Below are positions 7,390 to 15,386 of a DNA stretch of 64,000 nt, one piece after another (the first letter of the stretch is position 1; each line of letters starts with the position of its first letter). The position numbers and the translations under genes were made by a program. Source of the DNA: Oceanobacillus damuensis (GTDB taxonomy: Bacteria; Bacillota; Bacilli; Bacillales; Amphibacillaceae); assembly GCF_001618145.1 (NCBI RefSeq), contig NZ_LQNF01000009.1:104293-168292 (forward strand), given 5' to 3'. The notes beneath the pieces are model-generated. The model searched no databases. It was not told where the DNA came from and saw only the letters and a list, made by a program, of their open reading frames with translations.

Positions 7390-9803
7390 ACATCTTCACT
7401 CCCTTTTAATCGGAGTTTAATCATGGTTACAACAGCAAGTGCTGCAATACCCAATACCAGTATTTCAAGCATCGTATCAAGTCCACGGAAATCAACCAGA
7501 ATTACATTGACAATGTTGTATCCGCCAGCCAGTTCTTTGGCATTCTCTATGAAATACTCGGATATGGAAGGGAATCCAGCGCCACTTCCCATAGCAAAAG
7601 CACTTATCGAAACCATCGTCATGATCGCTCCGAATCCTACAGAGATGATAAGCTTCAATACGCTTAACCGTTTATTCACGGGCTCTTTTTTCAGTTTAGG
7701 CAGATGGTAGAACACAAGCATAAACAGTACTACAGTAACCGTCTCTACCAGCAGCTGTGTTAAAGCTAAGTCAGGTGCCCTGAATACGACAAACATAAGC
7801 GCTACTACGAAACCTGCAACACCAGTTACGATAATGACACCGATGCGGTTATTGATAAATGGTACAGAAACGACAGAACCGATAAATATGATAGAGATCA
7901 CCCACATATATGGATCGATAGGTGATAAATTTGATGTATCAACCGAAAACACATCATAACGGTACATGGTGTATCCCAGGACAAGGATAATGAAACTGCA
8001 CATATACATAAAGTAATCTCGAAGACGGCCAGTCATCTGTATTCTGGTTATTCCTTGAGCTCCTTTAACCAGACCATCATACCCGCCATCATAAACTTGG
8101 TTGAATATATCACGTTCCCCTTGATAAAAAGCTGATTTGGACCACTTTTTCATTGTAAGGAAAATTAATGTTCCGAGGATGACCACAGCAATAGTCATGA
8201 ATAATTCGGGAACAAATCCATGCCAGTGGTGGATATACACGTCAAAAACCTCACCAGGAGCCAAAATCCCAGGCAAAATTGCTGCCATTGCCGGCTCTAT
8301 CAAAGAATAGGCAAGGATATTCGGGAAAAGGCCAAACACGACAACCAGCAGTCCAAGAATAATGGGGCTGACCAACATACCAAAAGGTGCTTCATGAACA
8401 TGATCCACGTCAAGCTCTTCAGGTTTGAATTTACCTGTGAATGTCTTAAAGAACATGATTAAACAGTATGCAAAAGTAAATACGCTAGCAATCCAAGCTA
8501 AGACCGGTAAAATAATTCCGAAGCTTTCCAGACTGAAAATACCAAACTCTGTAGCATTCAACATAGAGGTAAAGAACAGTTCTTTACTTAAGAAACCATT
8601 GAATGGCGGTAATCCAGCCATTGAGGCCAGTCCGACAAGTGAAATCGTAGCAGTGACGGGCATGATCGTCATGAGGCCACCAAGCTTACGAATATCACGA
8701 GTGCCTGTTTCATGATCAATAATTCCAGCGGTCATAAATAAGCTGCCTTTAAATGTAGCGTGATTTATAAGATGGAATACAGCAGCAAGTATCGCAACAG
8801 TATATAGCGCATTGTCCCCATCATTGAAATAATATGCAGCTGAACCTACACCAAGCAGACTCATAATTAACCCGAGCTGACTGATCGTTGAGAACGCCAG
8901 AATACTTTTTAGATCTTTTTGCCTTATTGCCGATACGGAACCCCACATTAAAGTCGTTAAACCGGCAAGCGTAATAATCCAGAACCACTCTGCACTCCCT
9001 CCAAAGACAGCAGTCAGGCGTGCAACTAAATAAATACCAGCTTTAACCATTGTTGCAGAGTGCAAATATGCACTTACCGGTGTAGGTGCCTCCATTGCAT
9101 CTGGCAACCAGATGTGGAATGGAAATTGGGCTGATTTCGTAAAAGCACCAAGCAATACTAAGATCATCGCTGGCAGGAAAAGCTCACTGCCGGTCACCAA
9201 TTCGACATTCGCGATAATCTCTCTAATACTGAACGTACCAGTCATAACATAAAGCAGTGAAAAACCACCAAGCATGGATAGGCCGCCAAAAACAGTTATA
9301 AACATTGATTTTTGAGCGCCATATGTGGATTTTTCACGGTGGAACCAGTAGCTGATCAATAGAGAAGATGCAATACTTGTCACTTCCCAAAACACATAAA
9401 TAACAATGATATTGTCAGATAAAACAACTCCGAGCATTGCCCCCATAAACATCAAAAGATATACGTAGAAATTATTCAATTTTTCTTTTACTTTAGATAA
9501 GTAATAAATAGAATACAGTACAACCAGTGTACCTATTCCTGTAATCAGCAGTGCAAATAACAGACTTAGTCCGTCAATATACAGTGCAAAGTTTATTCCA
9601 AGGGAAGGAACCCAAGGAACCGAACGTAGAATTACATCGCCGGAAGAAGTTACAGGTATAAATGACAAAAAGTAGACAAACAACACGAGAGGCAAGATCA
9701 GAACAAACCAGCCCGTGTGAATTTTCTTAAGGTATTTATAGAAAAATGGAATAAAGATGGCTAACAAAAAGGGGGAGATTGTAGCCCAATGTAGTAGTGT
9801 CAT
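7386..9803 (-). CDS. mrpA: Mrp Na+/H+ antiporter subunit A
   Basis: Largest subunit, 805 residues. The N-terminal part is NuoL-like (FWEVTSIASSLLISYW; KSAQFPFHIWLPDAMEAPTP with the conserved lysine and glutamate positions). The C-terminal extension contains RAPDLALTQLLVETVTVVLF, typical of MrpA. The ATG at 9803 is chosen because AAAGGAGGA lies 7 bp upstream; the frame also opens 24 bp earlier, inside the ribosome site. First gene of the operon. By homology it forms a proton/cation path in the cytoplasmic membrane. Confidence 0.96.
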   Translation of the reverse strand: MTLLHWATISPFLLAIFIPFFYKYLKKIHTGWFVLILPLVLFVYFLSFIPVTSSGDVILRSVPWVPSLGINFALYIDGLSLLFALLITGIGTLVVLYSIYYLSKVKEKLNNFYVYLLMFMGAMLGVVLSDNIIVIYVFWEVTSIASSLLISYWFHREKSTYGAQKSMFITVFGGLSMLGGFSLLYVMTGTFSIREIIANVELVTGSELFLPAMILVLLGAFTKSAQFPFHIWLPDAMEAPTPVSAYLHSATMVKAGIYLVARLTAVFGGSAEWFWIITLAGLTTLMWGSVSAIRQKDLKSILAFSTISQLGLIMSLLGVGSAAYYFNDGDNALYTVAILAAVFHLINHATFKGSLFMTAGIIDHETGTRDIRKLGGLMTIMPVTATISLVGLASMAGLPPFNGFLSKELFFTSMLNATEFGIFSLESFGIILPVLAWIASVFTFAYCLIMFFKTFTGKFKPEELDVDHVHEAPFGMLVSPIILGLLVVVFGLFPNILAYSLIEPAMAAILPGILAPGEVFDVYIHHWHGFVPELFMTIAVVILGTLIFLTMKKWSKSAFYQGERDIFNQVYDGGYDGLVKGAQGITRIQMTGRLRDYFMYMCSFIILVLGYTMYRYDVFSVDTSNLSPIDPYMWVISIIFIGSVVSVPFINNRIGVIIVTGVAGFVVALMFVVFRAPDLALTQLLVETVTVVLFMLVFYHLPKLKKEPVNKRLSVLKLIISVGFGAIMTMVSISAFAMGSGAGFPSISEYFIENAKELAGGYNIVNVILVDFRGLDTMLEILVLGIAALAVVTMIKLRLKGSEDV

Positions 9804-10019
9804 TTGAAATTCCTCCTTTTTAAACAATTAATCACGACTAATGTAGTATGGATTTTGGCTCGAAATCTATGCGGTTTCTGAACTATTTAACAGTATAACC
9901 TATATTTTAAGCACATGCATGCATAACATCACCAACGGTAAGACCTAATCTTTTACTTTATAAATAAGAAGAAACAGGGATATTTCATCAAAAAAAATTA
10001 TAAATTCATCAGAATGCAA

Positions 10020-10054
10020 CTGCAGATAGGAAAGTTTGCTTTTCCTATCTGCAG
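10020..10054. repeat. Perfect 14-bp inverted repeat upstream of mrpA
   Basis: CTGCAGATAGGAAA (10020-10033), a 7-nt loop, then the exact complement (10041-10054). There is no T-run on either strand, so it is unlike an intrinsic terminator. It lies about 220 bp upstream of mrpA and directly beyond the sda terminator. It may be an operator or a transcript-end stabilising stem. Confidence 0.7.
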
Positions 10055-10056
10055 AA

Positions 10057-10098
10057 AAAAACCGGCTTCCAATAGTGCAGAACTGGAAACCGGCTTTT
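10057..10098 (-). terminator. Terminator of sda
   Basis: Stem arms at 10057-10071 and 10084-10098. Read on the reverse strand the two imperfect positions become G-U wobble pairs and the stem is followed by a run of seven T; read forward they are A-C mismatches. The asymmetry assigns the terminator to sda rather than to a forward transcript. Confidence 0.8.
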
Positions 10099-10119
10099 GT
10101 TTTTTGTTTTATATAAAGT

Positions 10120-10260
10120 TTAGCCAGAGAATTTAATTTTATGAGCTAATGATCTTTTATGAATCTCTTCTTCAAATAAAGAGAGGAAATCAGGGCTTAA
10201 TTTTAATTCACATGCTGTATAGTAGGATTCCAGCAATAATTCATCTGATAAGTTTTCCAT
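10120..10260 (-). CDS. sda: Sda, sporulation histidine kinase inhibitor
   Basis: A 46-residue protein beginning MENLSDELLLESYY and containing EEEIHKRSLAHKI; length and pattern match B. subtilis Sda, which binds KinA/KinB and blocks the Spo0A phosphorelay when replication is perturbed. The start is ATGATG: 10260 gives 46 residues as in B. subtilis, 10263 gives 47; AGGAGGG lies 5-8 bp upstream. A terminator follows directly. Several DnaA boxes lie upstream, consistent with the known DnaA control of sda in B. subtilis. Its position beside yqeG is also as in B. subtilis. Confidence 0.93.
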   Translation of the reverse strand: MENLSDELLLESYYTACELKLSPDFLSLFEEEIHKRSLAHKIKFSG

Positions 10261-10263
10261 CAT

Positions 10264-10644
10264 ACAGCCCTCCTAATTATATTATGTCTTGAAGTTATTA
10301 ATAATTTAACATGTTTCATAAAGCAGGACAAGGCGCAAGTTATCTACATATGCTTGTAGATAACTTGTGTATAAAGCTGTTATCAAAACTGTTAACTGCT
10401 CACCTTAAACCTTTTTTAATGTTAGCAAAGTTATCCACAGTGAAAAGAATGCAGGAATTTGTCGAACGATTCTTTCTGATATTGACAATAAATCAGTTAT
10501 TTCTTTTATTTTTTACTCATATAGATATAATTTAGTTGTATATATGGTTAATCAGCCGTTTTCACTGTAAAACTATAGTAAGATTAGGTTATAATGAGAT
10601 ATTGTATTTAGGTGATACCAATTGAACGCATTGAGGTGTATGAC
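10264..10644. other. Divergent intergenic region sda-yqeG
   Basis: About 380 bp between the divergent genes. It contains the DnaA boxes, an AT-rich stretch, and a TATAAT (10590-10595) suitably placed for a yqeG promoter, without an evident -35. A 74-codon open frame at 10311-10535 runs through the DnaA boxes and looks like chance. Confidence 0.5.
10337..10439. promoter_or_regulatory. DnaA-box cluster upstream of sda
   Basis: Four 9-mers match the DnaA box consensus TTATNCACA or are one base off: TTATCTACA at 10340-10348 (+) and 10355-10363 (-), TTATACACA at 10366-10374 (-), and TTATCCACA at 10431-10439 (+). The first two form a perfect 12-bp inverted repeat with a 6-nt spacer (10337-10366). 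In B. subtilis DnaA binds the sda promoter region, so these are probable regulatory sites. Reverse-strand TTGTCC and TAAATT separated by 17 bp, between the boxes and sda, could be its promoter (weak). Confidence 0.8.
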
Positions 10645-11160
10645 ATGTTAACGTATTTTTTGCCAAATCAGCATGTAAAAAGTGTTTTCGACATTCAACC
10701 GGAAACATTGAAAAAACAGGGAATTAAAGGAATTATTACTGATTTGGATAATACACTGGTGGCCTGGGATGTAAAAGATGCCACACCGGAGGTTATCCAG
10801 TGGTTTAAATCAATGAAAGATCATGATATAAAAGTTACGATCATTTCAAACAATAATCAGGAACGGGTGCAGGTTTTTTCCGAACCATTAGGAACCCCTT
10901 TTGTATTTAGTGCAAGAAAACCTTTAAGTAAGGCATTTAAAACTGTAGCAAAGGAAATGGAATTAAAGAAGGAAGAGGTTGTCGTCATTGGAGATCAGCT
11001 GTTAACAGATGTGCTTGGCGGAAATCTTGCCGGCTTTTTTACGATTCTTGTTGTTCCAATCGTACAAACCGATGGGAAGATAACTCGTTTTAACAGGAAA
11101 ATCGAACGAAGAATCCTGAACTATATGCGGCGCAAAGGGAAAATAAGTTGGGAGGAATAG
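10645..11160 (+). CDS. yqeG: YqeG, HAD-superfamily phosphatase (IIIA type)
   Basis: A 171-residue protein of the YqeG family. The HAD nucleophile motif is DLDNTLV; motif II is IISNN and the acidic motif IVVIGDQLLTDVLGG (first I replaced by V here). The start MLTYFLPNQHVKSVF aligns with B. subtilis YqeG; the frame extends upstream to a GTG at 10612, but that would add residues not found in the family. It opens the yqeG-yqeH-aroE-yqeI run and its end nearly touches yqeH. The physiological substrate is unknown; linkage to ribosome-assembly genes is conserved. Confidence 0.9.
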   Translation: MLTYFLPNQHVKSVFDIQPETLKKQGIKGIITDLDNTLVAWDVKDATPEVIQWFKSMKDHDIKVTIISNNNQERVQVFSEPLGTPFVFSARKPLSKAFKTVAKEMELKKEEVVVIGDQLLTDVLGGNLAGFFTILVVPIVQTDGKITRFNRKIERRILNYMRRKGKISWEE

Positions 11161-11162
11161 AT

Positions 11163-12263
11163 TTGGAACATATTTATTGCCAGGGGTGCGGCGTGCAAAT
11201 CCAAACAGACAATCCGGATGCTGCAGGTTATACACCACCTTCATCATTAGAAAAGGAAAACATATTATGCAAGCGTTGCTTCAGATTAAAACATTATAAC
11301 GAGATCCAGGATGTTTCAATCACGGATGATGATTTCCTTCAAATGGTAAGCACAATCAGAGATGCAAACGGCTTGGTTGTTCATGTTATTGATATTTTTG
11401 ATGTAAATGGGAGTCTGATCAAGAGCCTCCCAAGGATAACAGGAGATAATCCTATTTTACTTGTTGGAAACAAACTCGATCTATTGCCCAAGTCTGCCAA
11501 TCGCAACAAATTGGAACAATGGCTGCGATCTGAAGCAAAAGATGCTGGGATTAAAGTAAAAGATGTATTCCTGATTTCCTCTTCGAAAGGAACAGGCATA
11601 GAAGAACTAACTGTTCAAATCGAAAAGCACAGAGAAAATAAAGATGTATATATTGTTGGTACAACCAATGTAGGAAAATCAACATTCATTAATCGTCTGA
11701 TCAAGCAAACGACAGGGTTAAAAGATGTTATTACCACTTCCTATTTTCCCGGGACCACTCTAGGGTTTATTGAGATTCCTTTGGATGACCAATCCTCTTT
11801 AATTGATACACCAGGTATTGTCAATAAACAGCAGATCGCCCATTATATATCCGAAGAAGATCTGAAAGTAATCACTCCCAAAAAAGAAATTAAAGCCAGA
11901 GTGTATCAACTCAATAGTGAGCAGACACTGTTTTTCGGTGGACTGGCCAGAATCGACTTCATCAAGGGGGACAGGCAGTCATTTGTCTGCTATTTCTCCA
12001 ATGAACTGCCGATTCATCGGACAAAGCTGGAGAAGGCTGATGAGTTGTATGAAAATCATATCGGTGAGCTGCTTTCACCCCCTAATGCAAAAACAATGGA
12101 ACAATTGCCTAAGCTCACTCCGAGCACGTTTAAATTGAACAGTGAAAAGATGGATATCGTATTCCCTGGTTTAGGGTGGGTAAGTATTTCAGGGGAAAAT
12201 ACTACAATTACAGCACATAGTCCAAAAGAAGTTTCGGTCTCCGTGCGTAAATCACTTTTATAA
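11163..12263 (+). CDS. yqeH: YqeH, circularly permuted ribosome-biogenesis GTPase
   Basis: 366 residues. An N-terminal zinc finger (CQGCG and CKRC) precedes a permuted GTPase domain in which G4 (NKLD) and G5 (SSSKG) come before G1 (GTTNVGKST) and G3 (DTPG). YqeH is required for 30S subunit assembly in B. subtilis. The TTG at 11163 is chosen because GGAGGA lies just upstream and the protein then starts M-EHIYCQGCG as in relatives; a TTG 15 bp earlier is inside the ribosome site. It is tightly coupled to yqeG and followed by aroE. Confidence 0.93.
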   Translation: MEHIYCQGCGVQIQTDNPDAAGYTPPSSLEKENILCKRCFRLKHYNEIQDVSITDDDFLQMVSTIRDANGLVVHVIDIFDVNGSLIKSLPRITGDNPILLVGNKLDLLPKSANRNKLEQWLRSEAKDAGIKVKDVFLISSSKGTGIEELTVQIEKHRENKDVYIVGTTNVGKSTFINRLIKQTTGLKDVITTSYFPGTTLGFIEIPLDDQSSLIDTPGIVNKQQIAHYISEEDLKVITPKKEIKARVYQLNSEQTLFFGGLARIDFIKGDRQSFVCYFSNELPIHRTKLEKADELYENHIGELLSPPNAKTMEQLPKLTPSTFKLNSEKMDIVFPGLGWVSISGENTTITAHSPKEVSVSVRKSLL

Positions 12264-12274
12264 GGAGGGTTCAA

Positions 12275-13120
12275 ATGGGATATCATTTCAAGCTTATTGG
12301 CTATCCAATACAACATTCCCTATCTCCTTGGATTCATGGTCAATTTCTTGAGAAATCTAATTTACAGGGAACGTATACGAGAATGGAAATTAAGCAGACC
12401 GATTCTTTTGAAGAAAGAATTATGCAAATGAAAAATGAGCGCGTTGATGGGTTTAATATCACAGTACCTTATAAACAGGCTATCATCCCTTATTTGGATA
12501 TGCTGGATGAAACCGCCGAGAAAATGGGGGCTGTCAATACGGTTGCATATAAAGATGGAAAATGGATCGGTCATAATACGGACGGGATTGGATATGTCCG
12601 TTCCTTGGAAAGTAAATTTCCAAAACTTCTAAACAACAAAGAAATCAAGGTTTTGATAATTGGCGCTGGAGGTGCCGCAAGAGGGATCTTCGTTGCGCTC
12701 GATGCACTAGGTATTACTGCTATAGATATTGCAAACCGAACAGAGGAAAGTGCTTCTTCTATTGCCCGCAACGCTTCTTCATCCAAGGGCACAAATATAC
12801 TTACTTTAGAAGAAGCAGAAAGAACATTAGGTGACTATGACCTTATCATACAGACTACTTCGGTCGGTATGAAACCGAATGAAAATAATGCAATCATATC
12901 CATAGACAAAATCAAGAGGAGCACAATTGTCAGTGATATTGTATATCAGCCTCTGCAAACCGAATTTCTGCGTAAATCAGCCGAGCGCGGGGCAAAAACG
13001 CATCATGGTCACACGATGTTACTGTATCAAGCACAATATGCTTTTGAGATTTGGACAAACAAAAGAGTGAATATTGGTGATATGGAAATAAAATTAAAAG
13101 CTTTACTGGAAGGAAGATAA
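12275..13120 (+). CDS. aroE: Shikimate dehydrogenase (NADP+)
   Basis: 281-residue enzyme reducing 3-dehydroshikimate to shikimate in aromatic amino acid synthesis. The shikimate-binding SLSPWIH (15-21), catalytic Lys67 in TVPYK and Asp103 in HNTDG, and the nucleotide loop GAGGAARG (130-137) are all present. AAGGAGGG lies 8 bp before the ATG. It sits between yqeH and yqeI, the same conserved order as in B. subtilis. Confidence 0.95.
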   Translation: MGYHFKLIGYPIQHSLSPWIHGQFLEKSNLQGTYTRMEIKQTDSFEERIMQMKNERVDGFNITVPYKQAIIPYLDMLDETAEKMGAVNTVAYKDGKWIGHNTDGIGYVRSLESKFPKLLNNKEIKVLIIGAGGAARGIFVALDALGITAIDIANRTEESASSIARNASSSKGTNILTLEEAERTLGDYDLIIQTTSVGMKPNENNAIISIDKIKRSTIVSDIVYQPLQTEFLRKSAERGAKTHHGHTMLLYQAQYAFEIWTNKRVNIGDMEIKLKALLEGR

Positions 13121-13121
13121 T

Positions 13122-13412
13122 ATGTTGACAGGCAAACAAAAAAGATTTTTAAGATCTGAGGCCCATCATTTAAAACCGATTTTCCAGGTTGGAAAAACCG
13201 GTGTAAATGAGAATATGATTGAACAGATTTCGGATGCTCTGGAAAAAAGAGAGCTGCTGAAAGTAAGTGTTCTGCAAAACTGTGTGGAAGATAAGGACGA
13301 TGTAGCGGAACAGCTGTCGAATGGGACCAATTCTGAAATCGTGCAAATAATTGGAAATAATATCGTGTTATATAAAGAATCAAAAGAGAACAAGCAACTG
13401 CAATTGCCTTAA
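13122..13412 (+). CDS. yhbY: YhbY/YqeI-type ribosome assembly RNA-binding protein
   Basis: 96-residue CRM-domain protein. The pattern LTGKQKRFLRSEAHHLKPIF and QVGKTGVNENMI with the GxxG-type RNA-binding loop is that of YhbY/YqeI, which associates with pre-50S particles. The ATG follows the aroE stop by one base, so it is translationally coupled. After it the operon is interrupted by about 480 bp of repeats before nadD. Confidence 0.92.
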   Translation: MLTGKQKRFLRSEAHHLKPIFQVGKTGVNENMIEQISDALEKRELLKVSVLQNCVEDKDDVAEQLSNGTNSEIVQIIGNNIVLYKESKENKQLQLP

Positions 13413-13418
13413 TAATCA

Positions 13419-13718
13419 ACAAAAGCGCAAGCGCCCGTTAAGGGACCTACGGACTGCGCCCCGTACTATGGGGTGGTTCGACTTGTCGAACATTCCTACG
13501 TAGGAGATAAAGGAAACATGCCCCTTGCACTTTAGGGGTATGCCGACGTTGGCGTAGTCCGTTTTTAGTCGGCCTTCCTTAAGCAACAGAGTCGATGTTG
13601 ATTTTCACCACAAGGGTATAAGTGCGACTAAGCCTCTGGCAAAGCCAGTCGGCAAGTCTTCTTTATCGTACGGAGGCGAAGGAAGTCTCGCTAGTCCCTG
13701 GGCGCTGGAGCTGGACGT
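13419..13718 (+). repeat. Structured, MITE-like intergenic element of about 300 bp
   Basis: Starts AACAAAAGCGCAAGCG and ends GGGCGCTGGAGCTGGACG. The ends pair: AGCGCCC (13430-13436) with GGGCGCT (13700-13706), and AGGGAC with GTCCCT just inside. Internally GGACTGCGCC pairs with GGCGTAGTCC (one wobble), enclosing small hairpins such as CCCC..GGGG, TTCGA..TCGAA and the palindrome CCTACGTAGG; TTAGTCG pairs with CGACTAA, and CTGGC with GCCAG. There is no coding potential. It shares its head and tail with the repeats at 43936-44212. Confidence 0.75.
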
Positions 13719-13773
13719 GGCTGTTTATGTGTAAGAATTAATTGCTGCCAAAATTTATACTTTCTTATTTTGG
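13719..13773 (+). repeat. Dispersed tail repeat, copy 1
   Basis: Begins GGCTGTTTATGTGTAAG and contains the core TTAATTGCTGCCAAAAT followed by a T-rich tract. A second copy is at 13795 and a third at 44157. It directly adjoins the structured element. Confidence 0.8.
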
Positions 13774-13794
13774 AACAAAAGCGAAGGTGGACCC

Positions 13795-13847
13795 GGCTGT
13801 TTATGTGTAAGAGTTAATTGCTGCCAAAATAGATACTTTCTTTTTTG
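13795..13847 (+). repeat. Dispersed tail repeat, copy 2
   Basis: Near-identical to copy 1 (GGCTGTTTATGTGTAAG, core TTAATTGCTGCCAAAAT). It is preceded by AACAAAAGCGAAGGTGG, a minimal head lacking the structured middle of the larger element. Confidence 0.8.
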
Positions 13848-13893
13848 AAAAAATGAGCCAAATATCATTGATGTATGTTAAGAGGGGTTTAAG

Positions 13894-14460
13894 ATGGAGC
13901 GGATAGGAATATTGGGTGGTACATTTGACCCGCCACATTTAGGGCATCTATTGATTGCGGAAGAGGTTAGGCTTGCAATGGAATTGAAAGAAGTATGGTT
14001 CATCCCGACCTATACTCCACCGCATAAAGATGCAGCAAAAACAAATGCAGACGAACGTATCACAATGCTTCGTCTAGCTACTGACAGTAATCCTTTTTTT
14101 AAAGTGAATACAATTGAAATAGAACGCTCAGGTAAATCATATACTTTGGATACAATAAAACTTTTAAAAAAGCAGTATCCAGAAAAAGAATTCTATTTTA
14201 TAATTGGGGCAGATATGGTTGAATATTTACCAAACTGGTACAAGGTGGAGGAACTATTTGCACTTGTCAACTTCGTCGGGGTTAAGCGTTCCGGTTATAA
14301 ACTCAATACGGAATACCCTGTAACTGAAGTCGATATTCCAATGATCGATATATCATCCTCCATGCTGCGCAAATGGCTTAGGGATAAAAGGTCAGTCAAT
14401 TATATCGTACCGGATTCTGTTAATACCTATATCAAGGAGAATCATTTATATGAAAATTGA
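13894..14460 (+). CDS. nadD: Nicotinate-nucleotide adenylyltransferase
   Basis: 188-residue nucleotidyltransferase making deamido-NAD from nicotinate mononucleotide and ATP. Visible are GGTFDPPHLGH (8-18) with the HxGH ATP-binding motif, YTPPHK, and ISSSMLR near the C-terminus (family ISSTxxR). The ATG follows AGAGGGG. The end overlaps yqeK by 11 nt. Confidence 0.95.
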   Translation: MERIGILGGTFDPPHLGHLLIAEEVRLAMELKEVWFIPTYTPPHKDAAKTNADERITMLRLATDSNPFFKVNTIEIERSGKSYTLDTIKLLKKQYPEKEFYFIIGADMVEYLPNWYKVEELFALVNFVGVKRSGYKLNTEYPVTEVDIPMIDISSSMLRKWLRDKRSVNYIVPDSVNTYIKENHLYEN

Positions 14461-15022
14461 TATGGCAATAGAAAAAGTCAGGCCGCATTTGACAGAATCA
14501 AGGTTTCAGCATTCATTAAGAGTTGCCGAAACAGCTGTGAAATTAGCGGGTTTGTATAATGTTTCGCCAGCAAAAGCCGAAATTGCTGCAGTATTTCATG
14601 ACTACGCAAAATATCGCCCACTGGAAGAAATGAAGCATTGGATTGTGAAATCCACGCTTCCAAAAGATCTTCTGTTGTATCACCATGAACTATGGCATGG
14701 ACCGGTAGGAGCATTGCTTATCCAGGCTGAGCATGGGATCGCTGACAGGGAGATACAGGAAGCCATTCAATATCATACAACGGGAAGGGCCAATATGAGT
14801 ATGTTAGACAAAATCATTTATCTGTCTGATTATATTGAGCCGGGAAGGAATTTCCCCGGTGTGGATGAAGTTAGAGAAATGGCTGGGAAAGACTTGACGA
14901 AGGCATGCTGGATGGCATCAAGAAATACCATCGATCATCTAATGAGGAAACAGGGAACTATATATCCAGATAGTTTTTATGCATATAATGACTTAACGAA
15001 CAAACTTAACGGAGGGACTTAA
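14450..15022 (+). CDS. yqeK: YqeK, HD-domain dinucleotide (Ap4A) hydrolase
   Basis: 190-residue HD-superfamily protein with the metal motif set H-x..-HD (HSLRVAETA, then VFHDYAKY) and YHTTGR further on. YqeK proteins hydrolyse Ap4A symmetrically to ADP. Translation is coupled to nadD by an 11-nt overlap; rsfS follows after 4 bp. Confidence 0.92.
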   Translation: MKIDMAIEKVRPHLTESRFQHSLRVAETAVKLAGLYNVSPAKAEIAAVFHDYAKYRPLEEMKHWIVKSTLPKDLLLYHHELWHGPVGALLIQAEHGIADREIQEAIQYHTTGRANMSMLDKIIYLSDYIEPGRNFPGVDEVREMAGKDLTKACWMASRNTIDHLMRKQGTIYPDSFYAYNDLTNKLNGGT

Positions 15023-15026
15023 TTAT

Positions 15027-15383
15027 ATGGAAAATAAAGAAATTGTGGAATTAATTGCGGAAGCTTGTGATGATAAACGAGCTGAAGACATAATTGCTCT
15101 AGACATGAATCAGGTGTCATTAGTTGCAGATTATTTTTTGATATGCCATGGCAGCACAGAGAGGCAAGTTCAGGCGATTGCAAGAGGCATTAAGGATGCC
15201 ATGGAAGAAAATGAGGTCAATGTAAAGCGAGTGGAAGGATTTGAGCAGGCACGCTGGATTCTTGTCGACATTGGTGATATTGTATGTCATATTTTCCATA
15301 AGGATGAACGCCAATACTATAATCTGGAGCGATTGTGGGGAGATGCCGCACGTCTTCCTTTGCAATTAGGACAGGAAGGCTAA
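15027..15383 (+). CDS. rsfS: Ribosomal silencing factor RsfS
   Basis: 118-residue Iojap/YbeB-family protein. Typical segments are DMNQVSLVADYFLICHGST and GDIVCHIFHKDERQYYNLERLW. It binds ribosomal protein L14 and prevents 30S-50S joining when nutrients are short. GGAGGG lies upstream. It lies between yqeK and yqeM as in B. subtilis. Confidence 0.95.
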   Translation: MENKEIVELIAEACDDKRAEDIIALDMNQVSLVADYFLICHGSTERQVQAIARGIKDAMEENEVNVKRVEGFEQARWILVDIGDIVCHIFHKDERQYYNLERLWGDAARLPLQLGQEG

Positions 15384-15386
15384 TCG

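Larger units (their letters stand above)
9804..10119. other. Intergenic region between sda and mrpA
   Basis: A 316-bp stretch with no supported gene. From right to left on the reverse strand it holds the sda terminator, a perfect 14-bp inverted repeat, an AT-rich tract with the palindrome ATGCATGCAT (about 9915-9924), and the mrpA ribosome site. The mrp promoter must lie here, but I cannot assign it confidently. Confidence 0.5.

Noticed and set aside
10311..10535. 74-codon open frame in the sda-yqeG gap
   Set aside because: It runs straight through four DnaA boxes, has no ribosome site and no recognisable protein; it is explained by chance in regulatory DNA.
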